Notes: generated from the letters alone by a model not told the origin. Counted from the stretch's first letter, positions 25,320-34,400 are shown. The stretch is DNA of 64,000 nucleotides from Flavobacterium endoglycinae (GCF_017352115.1 NZ_CP071448.1:2069001-2133000), one strand, 5' to 3'. Numbers and translations: made by a program.

Positions 25320-28130
25320 ATGAAAAAATTCTTTTTATTAACAGCATTTTTATTATTGACCTTAACAGGTTTTGCTCAGAAAGCGATAATATCAGGAAAG
25401 GTATTAGATGCTGATGACAAGCTGCCTCTGCCTGGAGCTATGGTTCAAATTGTAGGTGAAAAAAAATATACCGTTTCTGACTACAACGGTCGTTTTGAAT
25501 TATTAAATATTAACGAAGGAACATATACTGTTGAAGTTAAATATATTGGATACAGCACTTTATCTCAACAAATTAAAGTCGAACAAGGAAAAAACAACGT
25601 AATTGATTTTTCTCTTAAAGCTTCTGAAAATGAATTGAAAGAAGTTGTAGTTGGAGACATCTTAAAAGGTCAGGCAAAAGCACTGAACCAGCAGAAAAAC
25701 AACAAAAACATCGGAAACGTAATTTCTTCTGATCAAATGGGTCGTTTTCCAGATGCTAACGTGGGAGACGCTTTAAAACGTGTTCCGGGTATCACTATGC
25801 AGAATGACCAAGGCGAAGCTCGTAATATTATTATTAGAGGTTTGGCGCCATCTTTAAACTCTGTCACTTTAAATGGCGACCGTATTCCATCTGCTGAAGG
25901 CGATAATAGAAACGTGCAGATGGACTTAATTCCTTCTGATATGATTTCTACAATCGAAGTGAACAAAACCCTTACATCAGACATGGATGCCGATGCAATT
26001 GGAGGTTCTGTAAACTTAATTACTAGAGCAACTCCAAACGGAGAAAGAATTTCGGCAACGCTTGCGGGAGGATATTTACCAATTCGTGAGCATGCTTCTT
26101 ACACCGCAGGATTCGTTTATGGTAACCGTTTTGCTAATGATAAATTAGGAGTAGTTTTTAGCGGATCGTACAATAATGTAGATTATGGTTCTGATAACAT
26201 TGAAAACGAATGGGTAAAAGATGATTTTGGAAATGAATATCTACAAGCATCTGAAATCAGAAAATACGATGTACAGCGTATTCGTCGTAGTGCATCTGTT
26301 GCTTTAGATTATAAATTCAACGAAAACAATACGATTTTTGCGAATGCAATTTACAACTGGAGAGATGATAGAGAAAACCGTTTCAGAACGACAATTGATG
26401 ATATTGAGCCTATTTACAATGGTGAAGAAATCACAGGTTTTGAAGGTCGTGTAAAACGTCAGACAAAAGGCGGTATAGATAACAGCAGAAACAAAAACAG
26501 AAGATTAGAAGACCAGAGAGTTCAAAACTATTCACTTCGTGGAGAGCACTTAATCAACTCTACATTAGATTTAGATTGGTCTGCTAACTATGCAAAAGCT
26601 AGAGAATATCGTCCGGGAGAGCGTTATATCGAATATCGTCAAAAAGGGCTTGATGTATTTCAAAACTTAACCGATCAAAGATTTCCTTTGGTTACAACAT
26701 CGGGAGAAGCGCTTGACCAATTCAAATTTGATTCAGTTACTGAAAATACAGACGATACAAGCGAGAGTGAATTTGGGGCAAAAGTAAATATTCGTTTCCC
26801 ATTCTCTGTAATTGCCGGAGAAAAAGGAAGATTGAGAACAGGTCTTAGACTTCGTTTGAAAGAAAAAGAAAGAAACAATATGTTTTATGCTTATGAGCCA
26901 ATAAATGGCGGAATGGATTTATTATCTGAAGTTCCAACTTCTTATTTTGACGGACAAGGATTCAATCCAGGAAGTAAATATGTACCGGGAACTTTTGCTT
27001 CTGCTTCGTATTTAGGAAGTTTAGATTTAAACAACCCAGCTTTATTTGATAAAGAAGCAGATCCAGCAGAATATTTAGCAGTAAACTACAATGCAAAAGA
27101 GCGTATTTATGCTGCTTATGTACGATGGGATCAAGATTTCAACGATAAACTTTCGATGGTTTTAGGTTTCCGCATGGAAAACACACACATTGATTACACA
27201 GGAAACCGTGTATTAGATGAAGAAGAACTAGAAAATAAAATCAATAATACAAACTCTTATACGAATTTATTACCAAGCATTTCATTCCAATACAACGCAA
27301 CAAAAGATTTAGTTTTAAGAGCTGCTGCAACTACAGCGCTGGCAAGACCTAATTATTATGCATTGGCGCCTTATGTAAACAACATTGCTGCCGATAAAGA
27401 AATTACAGCTGGAAATCCAGGTCTTAAAGCAACGTATTCATACAACTATGATTTCATGGCAGAGAACTATTTTAAATCTGTTGGTTTAATTTCTGGAGGA
27501 GTTTTCTACAAAAGGTTAAATGATTTCATTTACAATTACAGCGACAATCAATATACAGATGCGAAATTTGCTGCTGATTTTCCAAATCAATCAAACCCAA
27601 TTCCAGCGGGAGAAAACTGGTCTTTCTTACAATCAAGAAATGGAGATAACGTTGATGTTTACGGATTTGAAGTTGCTTTCCAGCGTAAGTTAGATTTCCT
27701 TCCGGGGAAATTCTTAAAAGGTTTTGGTATCTATTTGAACTATACTTATACGAAATCTAAAGCAAGCGGAATTGCAGATGAAGATGGAAACGAAAGAAAC
27801 GACATCAGTCTTCCTGGAACAACTCCACACATGTTTAACGGATCTTTATCTTGGGAAAACAAACGTTTCTCTGCAAGAATCTCGACAAACTTTACATCAG
27901 ATTATTTAGATGAATTAGGTTCAGAGTCTTATAAAGATAGTTACTATGACAAGCAGTTTTTCTTGGATGCAAATGCTTCTTATAAAATCACTCCAAAACT
28001 TCGCTTTTTTGCAGAAGCTAATAACTTAACCAACCAGCCGTTACGTTACTACCAAGGAGTTGCTGCCCATACAAAACAAGCTGAATATTACCAGCCACGT
28101 TACAATTTCGGATTGAAATTAGACTTGTAA
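25320..28130 (+). CDS. TonB-dependent receptor, probable phytate-locus importer
   Basis: A 936-residue outer-membrane receptor. A signal peptide (MKKFFLLTAFLLL... ending FAQ) is followed by a CarboxypepD_reg-like domain (about 22-110), a plug domain (about 120-240, with GDALKRVPGITMQNDQGEARN and LNGDRIPSAEGDNRNVQ), and a 22-strand-type barrel ending in LDL. The class fits receptors of about 900-1000 residues that import oligomers or chelates. The beta-propeller phytase gene 76 bases downstream suggests the ligand is phytate or inositol phosphates (inference from context). Confidence 0.9.
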   Translation: MKKFFLLTAFLLLTLTGFAQKAIISGKVLDADDKLPLPGAMVQIVGEKKYTVSDYNGRFELLNINEGTYTVEVKYIGYSTLSQQIKVEQGKNNVIDFSLKASENELKEVVVGDILKGQAKALNQQKNNKNIGNVISSDQMGRFPDANVGDALKRVPGITMQNDQGEARNIIIRGLAPSLNSVTLNGDRIPSAEGDNRNVQMDLIPSDMISTIEVNKTLTSDMDADAIGGSVNLITRATPNGERISATLAGGYLPIREHASYTAGFVYGNRFANDKLGVVFSGSYNNVDYGSDNIENEWVKDDFGNEYLQASEIRKYDVQRIRRSASVALDYKFNENNTIFANAIYNWRDDRENRFRTTIDDIEPIYNGEEITGFEGRVKRQTKGGIDNSRNKNRRLEDQRVQNYSLRGEHLINSTLDLDWSANYAKAREYRPGERYIEYRQKGLDVFQNLTDQRFPLVTTSGEALDQFKFDSVTENTDDTSESEFGAKVNIRFPFSVIAGEKGRLRTGLRLRLKEKERNNMFYAYEPINGGMDLLSEVPTSYFDGQGFNPGSKYVPGTFASASYLGSLDLNNPALFDKEADPAEYLAVNYNAKERIYAAYVRWDQDFNDKLSMVLGFRMENTHIDYTGNRVLDEEELENKINNTNSYTNLLPSISFQYNATKDLVLRAAATTALARPNYYALAPYVNNIAADKEITAGNPGLKATYSYNYDFMAENYFKSVGLISGGVFYKRLNDFIYNYSDNQYTDAKFAADFPNQSNPIPAGENWSFLQSRNGDNVDVYGFEVAFQRKLDFLPGKFLKGFGIYLNYTYTKSKASGIADEDGNERNDISLPGTTPHMFNGSLSWENKRFSARISTNFTSDYLDELGSESYKDSYYDKQFFLDANASYKITPKLRFFAEANNLTNQPLRYYQGVAAHTKQAEYYQPRYNFGLKLDL

Positions 28131-28206
28131 TCTGGACTTTTTTAAAATTCTTAAATTAGACAGAGTTTAGCGCTCTGTCTAATTGCATTAAAATAGATAA
28201 ACACAA

Positions 28207-29265
28207 ATGAAAAATAAATCTTTAATTGCTCTTTTACTTCTAGCCGTTTCATTTACAGCTTGTAAAGATGATAAATTAGCACCAGTGCAGCCAAATGCTG
28301 TAAAACCAACAACAGTTACCGAAGCCTTACCGCATGATACCGATGACCCTTCTATCTGGATTAATCATGCCGATGCTTCAAAAAGTATTATTGTTGGAAC
28401 CGATAAAGACACAGACGGTGGTTTATATGCTTTTGATTTGAATGGAAAAATCCTTAAAAAATCAATTCCTTTAAAACGTCCAAACAATGTTGATATCGCT
28501 TACGGATTAATTATTGACGGAAAAAAAGTAGACGTTGCCGTTACAACTGAGCGTGAAGAAAATAAAATCAGAATCTTCAGTTTACCTGATTTACAACCAA
28601 TCGACAATGGCGGAATTCCTGTTTTTGAAGGAGAAGCACAGCGCGACCCAATGGGAGTTGCGTTATACACACGCCCAAGCGATGGAAAGATTTTCGCCAT
28701 CGTAGGAAGAAAAACTGGACCTTCTGGAAGTTATTTATGGCAGTATGAGCTTTCTGGAAAAGGAAAATTCGCGACAGCAAAAGTCGTTCGCAAATTCGGA
28801 GCGTACAGCGGTAAAAAAGAAATCGAAGCTATTGCAGTTGATAACGAGCTAGGAACAGTTTTATATTGTGACGAACAATTTGGAATTAGAAAATACAAAG
28901 CAGATCCAGCTTTAAACGATAATAAAAAATTAGCTCTTTTTGGACAAAAAGATTTCAAAGCAGATCATGAAGGAATCGCAATCTACAAAAAAACAGATTC
29001 TACAGGTTATATTTTAGTATCGAATCAGCAAGCTAATACTTTTATGGTGTATCCAAGAGAAGGTGCAAAAGGAAACCCAAACCGTTATCCTTTATTAGCA
29101 GAAGTTCCAACTTCTACAATTGAATGTGATGGTGCCGATGTAACGAGTATTAACTTAGGAGGAGCTTACCAAAACGGACTTTTCGTAGCGATGAGCAACG
29201 GAATGACTTTTCATTACTATGCTTGGGATTTAATCCAAAAACGTATTGACGAAGCCAAAAAATAA
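28207..29265 (+). CDS. Beta-propeller phytase, lipoprotein
   Basis: A 352-residue 3-phytase of the six-bladed beta-propeller family, releasing phosphate from calcium phytate. The lipobox FTAC places Cys at residue 19. Family motifs include DTDDPSIWIN, IIVGTDKDTDGGLYAFDL, RPNNVDIAYG and VDNELGTVLYCDEQFGIRKY, with the acidic residues that bind Ca ions. The length matches the family. It follows the TonB receptor gene and ends in a clear terminator, so the pair is a two-gene unit. Confidence 0.92.
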   Translation: MKNKSLIALLLLAVSFTACKDDKLAPVQPNAVKPTTVTEALPHDTDDPSIWINHADASKSIIVGTDKDTDGGLYAFDLNGKILKKSIPLKRPNNVDIAYGLIIDGKKVDVAVTTEREENKIRIFSLPDLQPIDNGGIPVFEGEAQRDPMGVALYTRPSDGKIFAIVGRKTGPSGSYLWQYELSGKGKFATAKVVRKFGAYSGKKEIEAIAVDNELGTVLYCDEQFGIRKYKADPALNDNKKLALFGQKDFKADHEGIAIYKKTDSTGYILVSNQQANTFMVYPREGAKGNPNRYPLLAEVPTSTIECDGADVTSINLGGAYQNGLFVAMSNGMTFHYYAWDLIQKRIDEAKK

Positions 29266-29333
29266 AGTTTAGCGTTTTCAGTCGCAGTGCCTGTGTTAGT
29301 GTTTATTTTTTTAGCTGCGATTGGAAACCAAAC

Positions 29334-29367
29334 AAAAAAGCTGTTCATTTCTGAACAGCTTTTTATA
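29334..29367. terminator. Terminator hairpin, copy A (left edge of module)
   Basis: Arms AAAAAGCTGTTCA and TGAACAGCTTTTT with a TTTC loop lie between the phytase and the convergent outer-membrane protein gene. The same stem and loop occur at 34347-34382. Confidence 0.88.
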
Positions 29368-32032
29368 TTTTATAACCCATAGAAAACATCAGAACTCTTG
29401 GCAAAATATAGGCTGACTGTTGACTAATAACATAATCAGAAAACGAATAACTATTTTTTTGTTGTATGTTGAACAAATTATTACATATCAATTCAAATCC
29501 AAAGGGACTATTCTTTTTTTGATATCGTAAAGATGTATTTGTTATTTCGTAAAAATTACTCTGATTATTTGAGTTGATGTTTTTAAGATTTTGATATTCT
29601 AATTTATAGCTCCAAAATTTAAAAAATGTAATGTCAAAATTTCCATTTATAGCGTCCGATTTATAATTTGAAATTGTCAATCCACTAAAATGACTAAATC
29701 CTTTTTCGTATCTTAAATTAAAATTTGGCCATTCTTTATAAACTGTCCTAAAAGTCAACCCCAGATTTTGAGCGTTTCTCTCATTTAACGTTACTACATT
29801 ATTTAGCTTTTGATAATAACTTAGCCAATTTAAATTGGCATTTAGTTTGAGTTCAAATCGATATATTTTCTTTGCTACGCTGCCATTTAAAAGTATTGAT
29901 GTTTCTGGATCGTTCCCTAAAAATGGCGAATTATACTGATTAATCCCATTAACAATTACTTCGTTTCTTATAATCGATGTTCGCTTAGTATAATTTGAAA
30001 AAACATTTAACCAAAGTCCTTTATAGAGGTTCATTTTATTATAAAACACATTAAACGAATGAAATTTTCCATTTTCAAGCGACGCATTTCCTTTATATAC
30101 TAAATTATATTTTTGGAGAGTAAAACCATCCGAAAGAGATGGCACTTCTGAAAAGTTTGTTTCAAGTTTGTAATTAAATGTTATTTTTTCTGATTGATTA
30201 AATTCAAATTCACTATTCCATTGCGGTAGTACTATTTTACGTGAAAAATTATAATTTCCACTTAATTGTTCTGTTTTTGAATTGTACCAATGATAATATA
30301 ATCCTACTTTATTTGCCCATTTTCGTATTTTAAATTTACACTCTAAACCACCATAAACATCTGCAAATTGATATCTTGTTTTATTTCCAAAACCTGCATT
30401 AATAAAATCATTAATGGTATTATCGCTTAAAAGTTGTTTCTCTGAAGTTTCAAAATTTGAAGTTTCAAATGTATTTCCAATATTTAGATACAGATGATTA
30501 TGATTGTTGATTATCCAATAATGTTTAAAAACAGCATCAATAGTATTTCTTTTTAGTTGTTTTAATTGCTCAATATTATACATCATATCTTTCTCCAATG
30601 GAAGCACCCCCATTAAGAAAGGCTTATCAGTTAACCATTGATTTTGAGGCTTAATGTCTTCGTAAAATTGATGAATAGCAAACGTTTGAATGTGTGACAT
30701 ACTATAATTTTTATGCCATTCCAAATATTGTTTAAAAGATTTATTATCTGTATTACTAATTGTCTTGAAAACATTTGAATTTGTAATTGTTGACGAGTTT
30801 AAAACACCATTTAAATTATTTACTCCCAATTGGAACTGCCCATTATAAAGCCATTTTTGGTTCTTATCTGGCATGTAATCCAATTTTAAATTGGTAATAT
30901 TTAAAGTATTTCTGTCGTTATTAATTTCTATTTTATTTTCAAAAGTCTGATCATTATTCTCTAAATATTCATTTTGAATAATGTTTTTAGTTTCTGTTAA
31001 AACCTTTGAAAAAATTGAATATACTGAAACATTAAATTTAGCAGAAAAATTATAACTAATATTTAAAGCTTCAAATTGTGATTTATTTTCAACAACATCA
31101 ACATTATCTTTGGTAAGTTCATACAGCAAATCATTCGAAGTTTTCTTTTTTATTATATAATTACTTGTTCCACCTGTAAATCTTCGTAAATCACTATAGG
31201 TGAAAGTACTTTTTCCAATATTATTTACGTCTCCAATAAAACTTATATTCAATTTAGGAGCATAGTAAAATAATCCTGAATGTAACAAGTTTGATTTATC
31301 AACTCCAACACCTAAGCCTCCTTCAAGATCCCCAAAAACAAACTTCTTTTTTTCTTCCTTCAGCTTTACATTCATAGCTAAATCTTCACTGTCAGAAACT
31401 TTTTTCATAAAACCGACCTCATTAAAATTATCAATGACTTCAATTTTTTCAAGAGCATCAGCCGGAATATTTTCAACCGCCAACTTAGAGCCTCCCCCAA
31501 AAAAAGCTTTTCCTTCTACAAGCATTTGGGTGACTTTTTTTCCCTGAACTGTTACAGTTCCATTTTTATCAACTTCAACTCCAGGAAGTTTCTCTAATAT
31601 TTCTTTCATTTTGCGTTCATTACCATTCGCAAAACTTTTAACATTAAAAGTAATAGTGTCTTTCTTTATTTCAATGGCTTTATATTCATGCTTTATGACA
31701 ATCTCCTTTAATTTTTCACCACTTGACTGTAACTTAAAATTATATGTTGTCATGTCTGAATTAGATTTAAGCACTAACAATTCATCTTTAAAACCAATAT
31801 AGGAAGCAACAATTTCGTAATCTATATTTTTATCGAGCTCTAAAAGATATCGTCCCTTATTGTCGGTTATGGCAAACCTTACACCTGCTTTATCCTGCAA
31901 AGGTCTAGCAATCACATTAGCTGATTCTAAAAAAACATCTGTTTCAGAAGATATTGTCCCTCTTAAAGTTTTTACTTGAGAAAAACAAATTATAGGAAGT
32001 AAAAAGAAAAGGGCAACTTTAATCATTAGCAT
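29363..32032 (-). CDS. Outer-membrane beta-barrel protein (TonB-receptor-like)
   Basis: An 889-residue outer-membrane protein. A short signal peptide (ALFFLLPIICFSQ) precedes a CarboxypepD_reg-like domain (about 20-105), a plug-like segment (ERKMKEILEKLPGVEVDKNGTVTVQGKKVTQMLVEG, about 140-175) and a long barrel rich in Tyr, Asn and Trp. It fits the outer membrane protein beta-barrel family that often sits beside GLPGLI genes. It lies downstream of two GLPGLI genes and a small secreted protein gene on the same strand. Export or surface display of the small protein is a possible role, but this is inference. Its AT content is higher than that of pckA next door. Confidence 0.85.
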   Translation of the reverse strand: MLMIKVALFFLLPIICFSQVKTLRGTISSETDVFLESANVIARPLQDKAGVRFAITDNKGRYLLELDKNIDYEIVASYIGFKDELLVLKSNSDMTTYNFKLQSSGEKLKEIVIKHEYKAIEIKKDTITFNVKSFANGNERKMKEILEKLPGVEVDKNGTVTVQGKKVTQMLVEGKAFFGGGSKLAVENIPADALEKIEVIDNFNEVGFMKKVSDSEDLAMNVKLKEEKKKFVFGDLEGGLGVGVDKSNLLHSGLFYYAPKLNISFIGDVNNIGKSTFTYSDLRRFTGGTSNYIIKKKTSNDLLYELTKDNVDVVENKSQFEALNISYNFSAKFNVSVYSIFSKVLTETKNIIQNEYLENNDQTFENKIEINNDRNTLNITNLKLDYMPDKNQKWLYNGQFQLGVNNLNGVLNSSTITNSNVFKTISNTDNKSFKQYLEWHKNYSMSHIQTFAIHQFYEDIKPQNQWLTDKPFLMGVLPLEKDMMYNIEQLKQLKRNTIDAVFKHYWIINNHNHLYLNIGNTFETSNFETSEKQLLSDNTINDFINAGFGNKTRYQFADVYGGLECKFKIRKWANKVGLYYHWYNSKTEQLSGNYNFSRKIVLPQWNSEFEFNQSEKITFNYKLETNFSEVPSLSDGFTLQKYNLVYKGNASLENGKFHSFNVFYNKMNLYKGLWLNVFSNYTKRTSIIRNEVIVNGINQYNSPFLGNDPETSILLNGSVAKKIYRFELKLNANLNWLSYYQKLNNVVTLNERNAQNLGLTFRTVYKEWPNFNLRYEKGFSHFSGLTISNYKSDAINGNFDITFFKFWSYKLEYQNLKNINSNNQSNFYEITNTSLRYQKKNSPFGFELICNNLFNIQQKNSYSFSDYVISQQSAYILPRVLMFSMGYKI

Positions 32033-32075
32033 TACCTCTTTTGGAGGTGTTAATTATTATTTTAAAAACCAAACC

Positions 32076-32807
32076 CTAAAACTTATCATCAGGTTTTTTA
32101 AAACCATTAATAGAATTCCTGTTTTTCATTTGTTTCATTATTATTTCGTCAAATTCTTCTTGATTAATTATAGGATAGTCCTGTGGCTTCCCTAAAATCG
32201 GTGGCTTTGATAAATTCAAATCAATTTTTTTGACTCCGTAAACAACGTTTCGTACTTGTAATTCTAATATCAGACCAGGCAGATTGCCATATCCATTAGG
32301 TCCAAATGAAACAGGAATTTTGGGACAATACCAAGCAATAATTGGAAAGACAAAACTTCCTTTGCCATTATTTACTTTTTTAGTTGAAGTTGCTTTATAA
32401 CATAGAAAACCTTCAATTTCTTTAGTTTCATTTTCTAGTACCCAATCTTTTATCGCGTCTGTTTTTAGCACATAATTACCAAAACCGAAAACAGCGCAAA
32501 GCGAAAAATCTTTATATTGATACACCTCATTCATATAACCAGCAGCCACTTTAGACATAAAAAGGTCAGAATTGTCAATTGCTAAACCTTCATTGAAAGA
32601 AAAAATCGCTCTTTCTTTATCAAAATTTAATGAAAAAGACAAGTACTTCGCATTGCTAATAGATTCACCATATGACTTTTCTGCTCTAGTTCCTATAAAG
32701 CCATCTATCATTTCGATACTAACTCCATATTCAACTTTGCCATTTTGTACTTGTCCAAAAGAAATAAAAGAACTTATAAAAACTATATTAATTAATTTAT
32801 CTATCAT
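32076..32807 (-). CDS. GLPGLI family protein, copy 1
   Basis: A 243-residue protein with a signal peptide (VFISSFISFGQ) and the family motif YGNLPGLILEL near residue 180. The family is widespread in Bacteroidota and has no known function; it is usually encoded beside outer-membrane barrel proteins. This copy and the next one differ in the first 110 residues but share nearly all of the last 90 (three differences by eye). The stop lies 43 bases before the barrel gene start, so they are co-transcribed. Confidence 0.88.
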   Translation of the reverse strand: MIDKLINIVFISSFISFGQVQNGKVEYGVSIEMIDGFIGTRAEKSYGESISNAKYLSFSLNFDKERAIFSFNEGLAIDNSDLFMSKVAAGYMNEVYQYKDFSLCAVFGFGNYVLKTDAIKDWVLENETKEIEGFLCYKATSTKKVNNGKGSFVFPIIAWYCPKIPVSFGPNGYGNLPGLILELQVRNVVYGVKKIDLNLSKPPILGKPQDYPIINQEEFDEIIMKQMKNRNSINGFKKPDDKF

Positions 32808-32837
32808 GTTAAATATTTTAAATAATTGGTTTCTTAA

Positions 32838-32890
32838 TAGAAAACAAATTATAGAAGTAAAAAGAAAAGGGCAACTTTAAAAACCAAAAC
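32838..32890 (-). repeat. Relic of the barrel-protein gene start between the GLPGLI genes
   Basis: Bases 32838-32879 repeat 31982-32023 (the first codons of the barrel gene) with one missing base and no start codon. Straight after comes the sequence that also follows the end of GLPGLI copy 1 (32061 onward). This marks the seam of a tandem duplication in which most of the barrel gene copy has been lost. Confidence 0.75.
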
Positions 32891-33625
32891 CTAAAACTTA
32901 TCATCAGGTTTTTTAAACTCATTTACAGAATTTCTATTTTTCATTTGTTTCATTATTATTTCGTCAAATTCTTCTTGATTAATTATAGAATAGTCCTGTG
33001 GCTTCCCCAAAATCGGTGGCTTTGATAAATTCAAATCAATTTTTTTGACTCCGTAAACAACGTTTCGTACTTGTAATTCTAATATCAGACCAGGCAGATT
33101 GCCATATCCATTAGGTCCAAACGAAACAGGAATCTTTGGACAATACCAAGCAATTATAGGAAAAATGAAAGTTTTTTCAGTATGTATCACTTTTTTACTA
33201 GAAGTTGCTTTATAACATTGAAATCCTTCAATTTCTTTTGTTTCATTTTCTAGTACCCAATCTTTTATGGCATCAGTTTTTAAAAGATACTTGCCAAAAC
33301 CATTAACAGGGCAAAGAGAAAACTCTTTATTTTGATATACCTCATTCATATAACCAGCACTAACTTTAGATAATCCAACGTCTGTATTTCCAACTGCTAA
33401 ATCATCATTATAGGAAAAAACTGCTCTCTCTTTATCAAAATCCAATGTAAAACTTAAGTATTTAGCATTATTCATTGATTCTGTATATAACCTCTCTAAT
33501 ACAGATCCTTTAAATCCTTCTATCATTTCAATTGTTACTCCATATTTAATTCTACCATTTTGAATTTGGGCAAAAGAATTAAACGTTATAAAAAAAATCA
33601 AGATGATAATTATTCTATTTATCAT
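32891..33625 (-). CDS. GLPGLI family protein, copy 2
   Basis: A 244-residue paralogue of the preceding gene with its own signal peptide (IIIILIFFITFNSFAQ), the same KDWVLENETKEIEGF segment near residue 120 and the same YGNLPGLILEL motif. It is the first of the two GLPGLI genes after the small secreted protein gene. The N-terminal half is more diverged than the C-terminal half, which suggests either recent gene conversion of the 3' half or selection for different partners in the N-terminal half. Confidence 0.88.
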   Translation of the reverse strand: MINRIIIILIFFITFNSFAQIQNGRIKYGVTIEMIEGFKGSVLERLYTESMNNAKYLSFTLDFDKERAVFSYNDDLAVGNTDVGLSKVSAGYMNEVYQNKEFSLCPVNGFGKYLLKTDAIKDWVLENETKEIEGFQCYKATSSKKVIHTEKTFIFPIIAWYCPKIPVSFGPNGYGNLPGLILELQVRNVVYGVKKIDLNLSKPPILGKPQDYSIINQEEFDEIIMKQMKNRNSVNEFKKPDDKF

Positions 33626-33640
33626 AATTTACAGTATTTT

Positions 33641-33670
33641 AAATGGGTCTTTTGTAACGAAGACCCATTT
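33641..33670 (-). terminator. Hairpin after the small secreted protein gene
   Basis: AAATGGGTCTT and AAGACCCATTT form an 11-bp stem with an 8-base loop between the small protein gene and GLPGLI copy 2. The tail on the minus strand (TTTAAAATAC) is a poor U-run, so partial read-through is likely. This would give much more message for the small protein than for the genes behind it. Confidence 0.65.
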
Positions 33671-33686
33671 GTTTATTTGAATTGAA

Positions 33687-33908
33687 TTATGCTCCCATAC
33701 ATCTACCCCATACTCCAGCACCATAAAAATAGGCTTCATATGGACTACATCCCATTTCAAGACAAAGTGCCTCTGCATCAGCCTGATCTTGCTTGCAGTC
33801 TGCAAACACAATAATTTTAGCTTCAAGTTTTGTACTCTCTAATTGATTTGCAGATGCTGTAAAACTGATAGAACTAACAGCAAAAACTGTAAATAATAAT
33901 TTTTTCAT
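33687..33908 (-). CDS. Small secreted Cys-containing protein
   Basis: A 73-residue protein that I do not recognise. A signal peptide (MKKLLFTVFAVSSISFTASA) leaves a mature chain of about 53 residues: a charged N-terminal part, then DCKQDQADAEALCLEMGC and a Gly/aromatic tail YEAYFYGAGVWGRCMGA. The four mature cysteines could form two disulfides. It is the first gene of the minus-strand unit with the GLPGLI and barrel genes, has its own promoter, and faces an XRE regulator. No maturation enzyme is encoded nearby. A bacteriocin-like, signalling or envelope peptide is possible; nothing decides between them. Confidence 0.72.
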   Translation of the reverse strand: MKKLLFTVFAVSSISFTASANQLESTKLEAKIIVFADCKQDQADAEALCLEMGCSPYEAYFYGAGVWGRCMGA

Positions 33909-33949
33909 AAATTAAATTTGTAATATTAATACTAATTTTTTGTATTTTA

Positions 33950-33957
33950 CAAAGATA
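33950..33957 (-). promoter_or_regulatory. -7 box for the small secreted protein gene
   Basis: On the minus strand the sequence reads TATCTTTG, an exact TAnnTTTG box, 41 bases before the start codon. A matching -33 element is not clear, which would suit regulation by the divergently encoded XRE protein. Confidence 0.55.
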
Positions 33958-34042
33958 TTTTTATAGATTTTTTCTTACTATATAGATATAGAATATAATT
34001 TATTCTGATTTAAACTAATTATTTACCAATAAACCTGTTATT

Positions 34043-34348
34043 ATGCCTGTAGGATTTAAAATCAAAAAATTAAGAGAAGAGAATAATTTATCTCAAAGCT
34101 TATTAGCTGATCAATTAGGAATATCACAAAGTGAGTTGTCAAAAATTGAGAATGGAAGGGCAAAAAAAATTGACATTTATCTCATGATTGAGATATGTAA
34201 GTATTTCAACAAGTCCTTAGATTTTTTTACTCCAGAAAAAAAATCAGAAGAAGAAGAGGAAAATTTTAGTATCGAAATTTCTTCTAGTATAGTACTGGAT
34301 GAACTAAAAAAAATAATTAATGAATTTCAAAAGAAAAACAAAAAATAA
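34043..34348 (+). CDS. XRE-family HTH regulator
   Basis: A 101-residue protein with an N-terminal Cro/C1-type helix-turn-helix (IKKLREENNLSQSLLADQLGISQSELSKIENGR, about residues 7-39; two adjoining helices here described by position) and a C-terminal acidic/basic helical tail (about 72-101) that may dimerise. It is divergent from the small secreted protein gene across 134 bases of AT-rich DNA, so it probably controls that promoter and its own. It ends exactly at terminator copy B. Confidence 0.82.
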   Translation: MPVGFKIKKLREENNLSQSLLADQLGISQSELSKIENGRAKKIDIYLMIEICKYFNKSLDFFTPEKKSEEEEENFSIEISSSIVLDELKKIINEFQKKNKK

Positions 34349-34382
34349 AAAAAGCTGTTCATTTCTGAACAGCTTTTTTTAT
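34347..34382. terminator. Terminator hairpin, copy B (right edge of module)
   Basis: The same AGCTGTTCA / TGAACAGCT stem with TTTC loop as at 29334-29367, again between two convergent genes (XRE regulator and pckA), with A- and T-runs on both sides. Confidence 0.88.
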
Positions 34383-34400
34383 TTGAATTAATAAAATCCT

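Noticed and set aside
33687..33908. Classical RiPP or class II bacteriocin gene cluster
   Set aside because: There is no double-glycine leader, radical SAM or cyclodehydratase gene, or peptidase-ABC exporter nearby; the peptide has an ordinary signal sequence.
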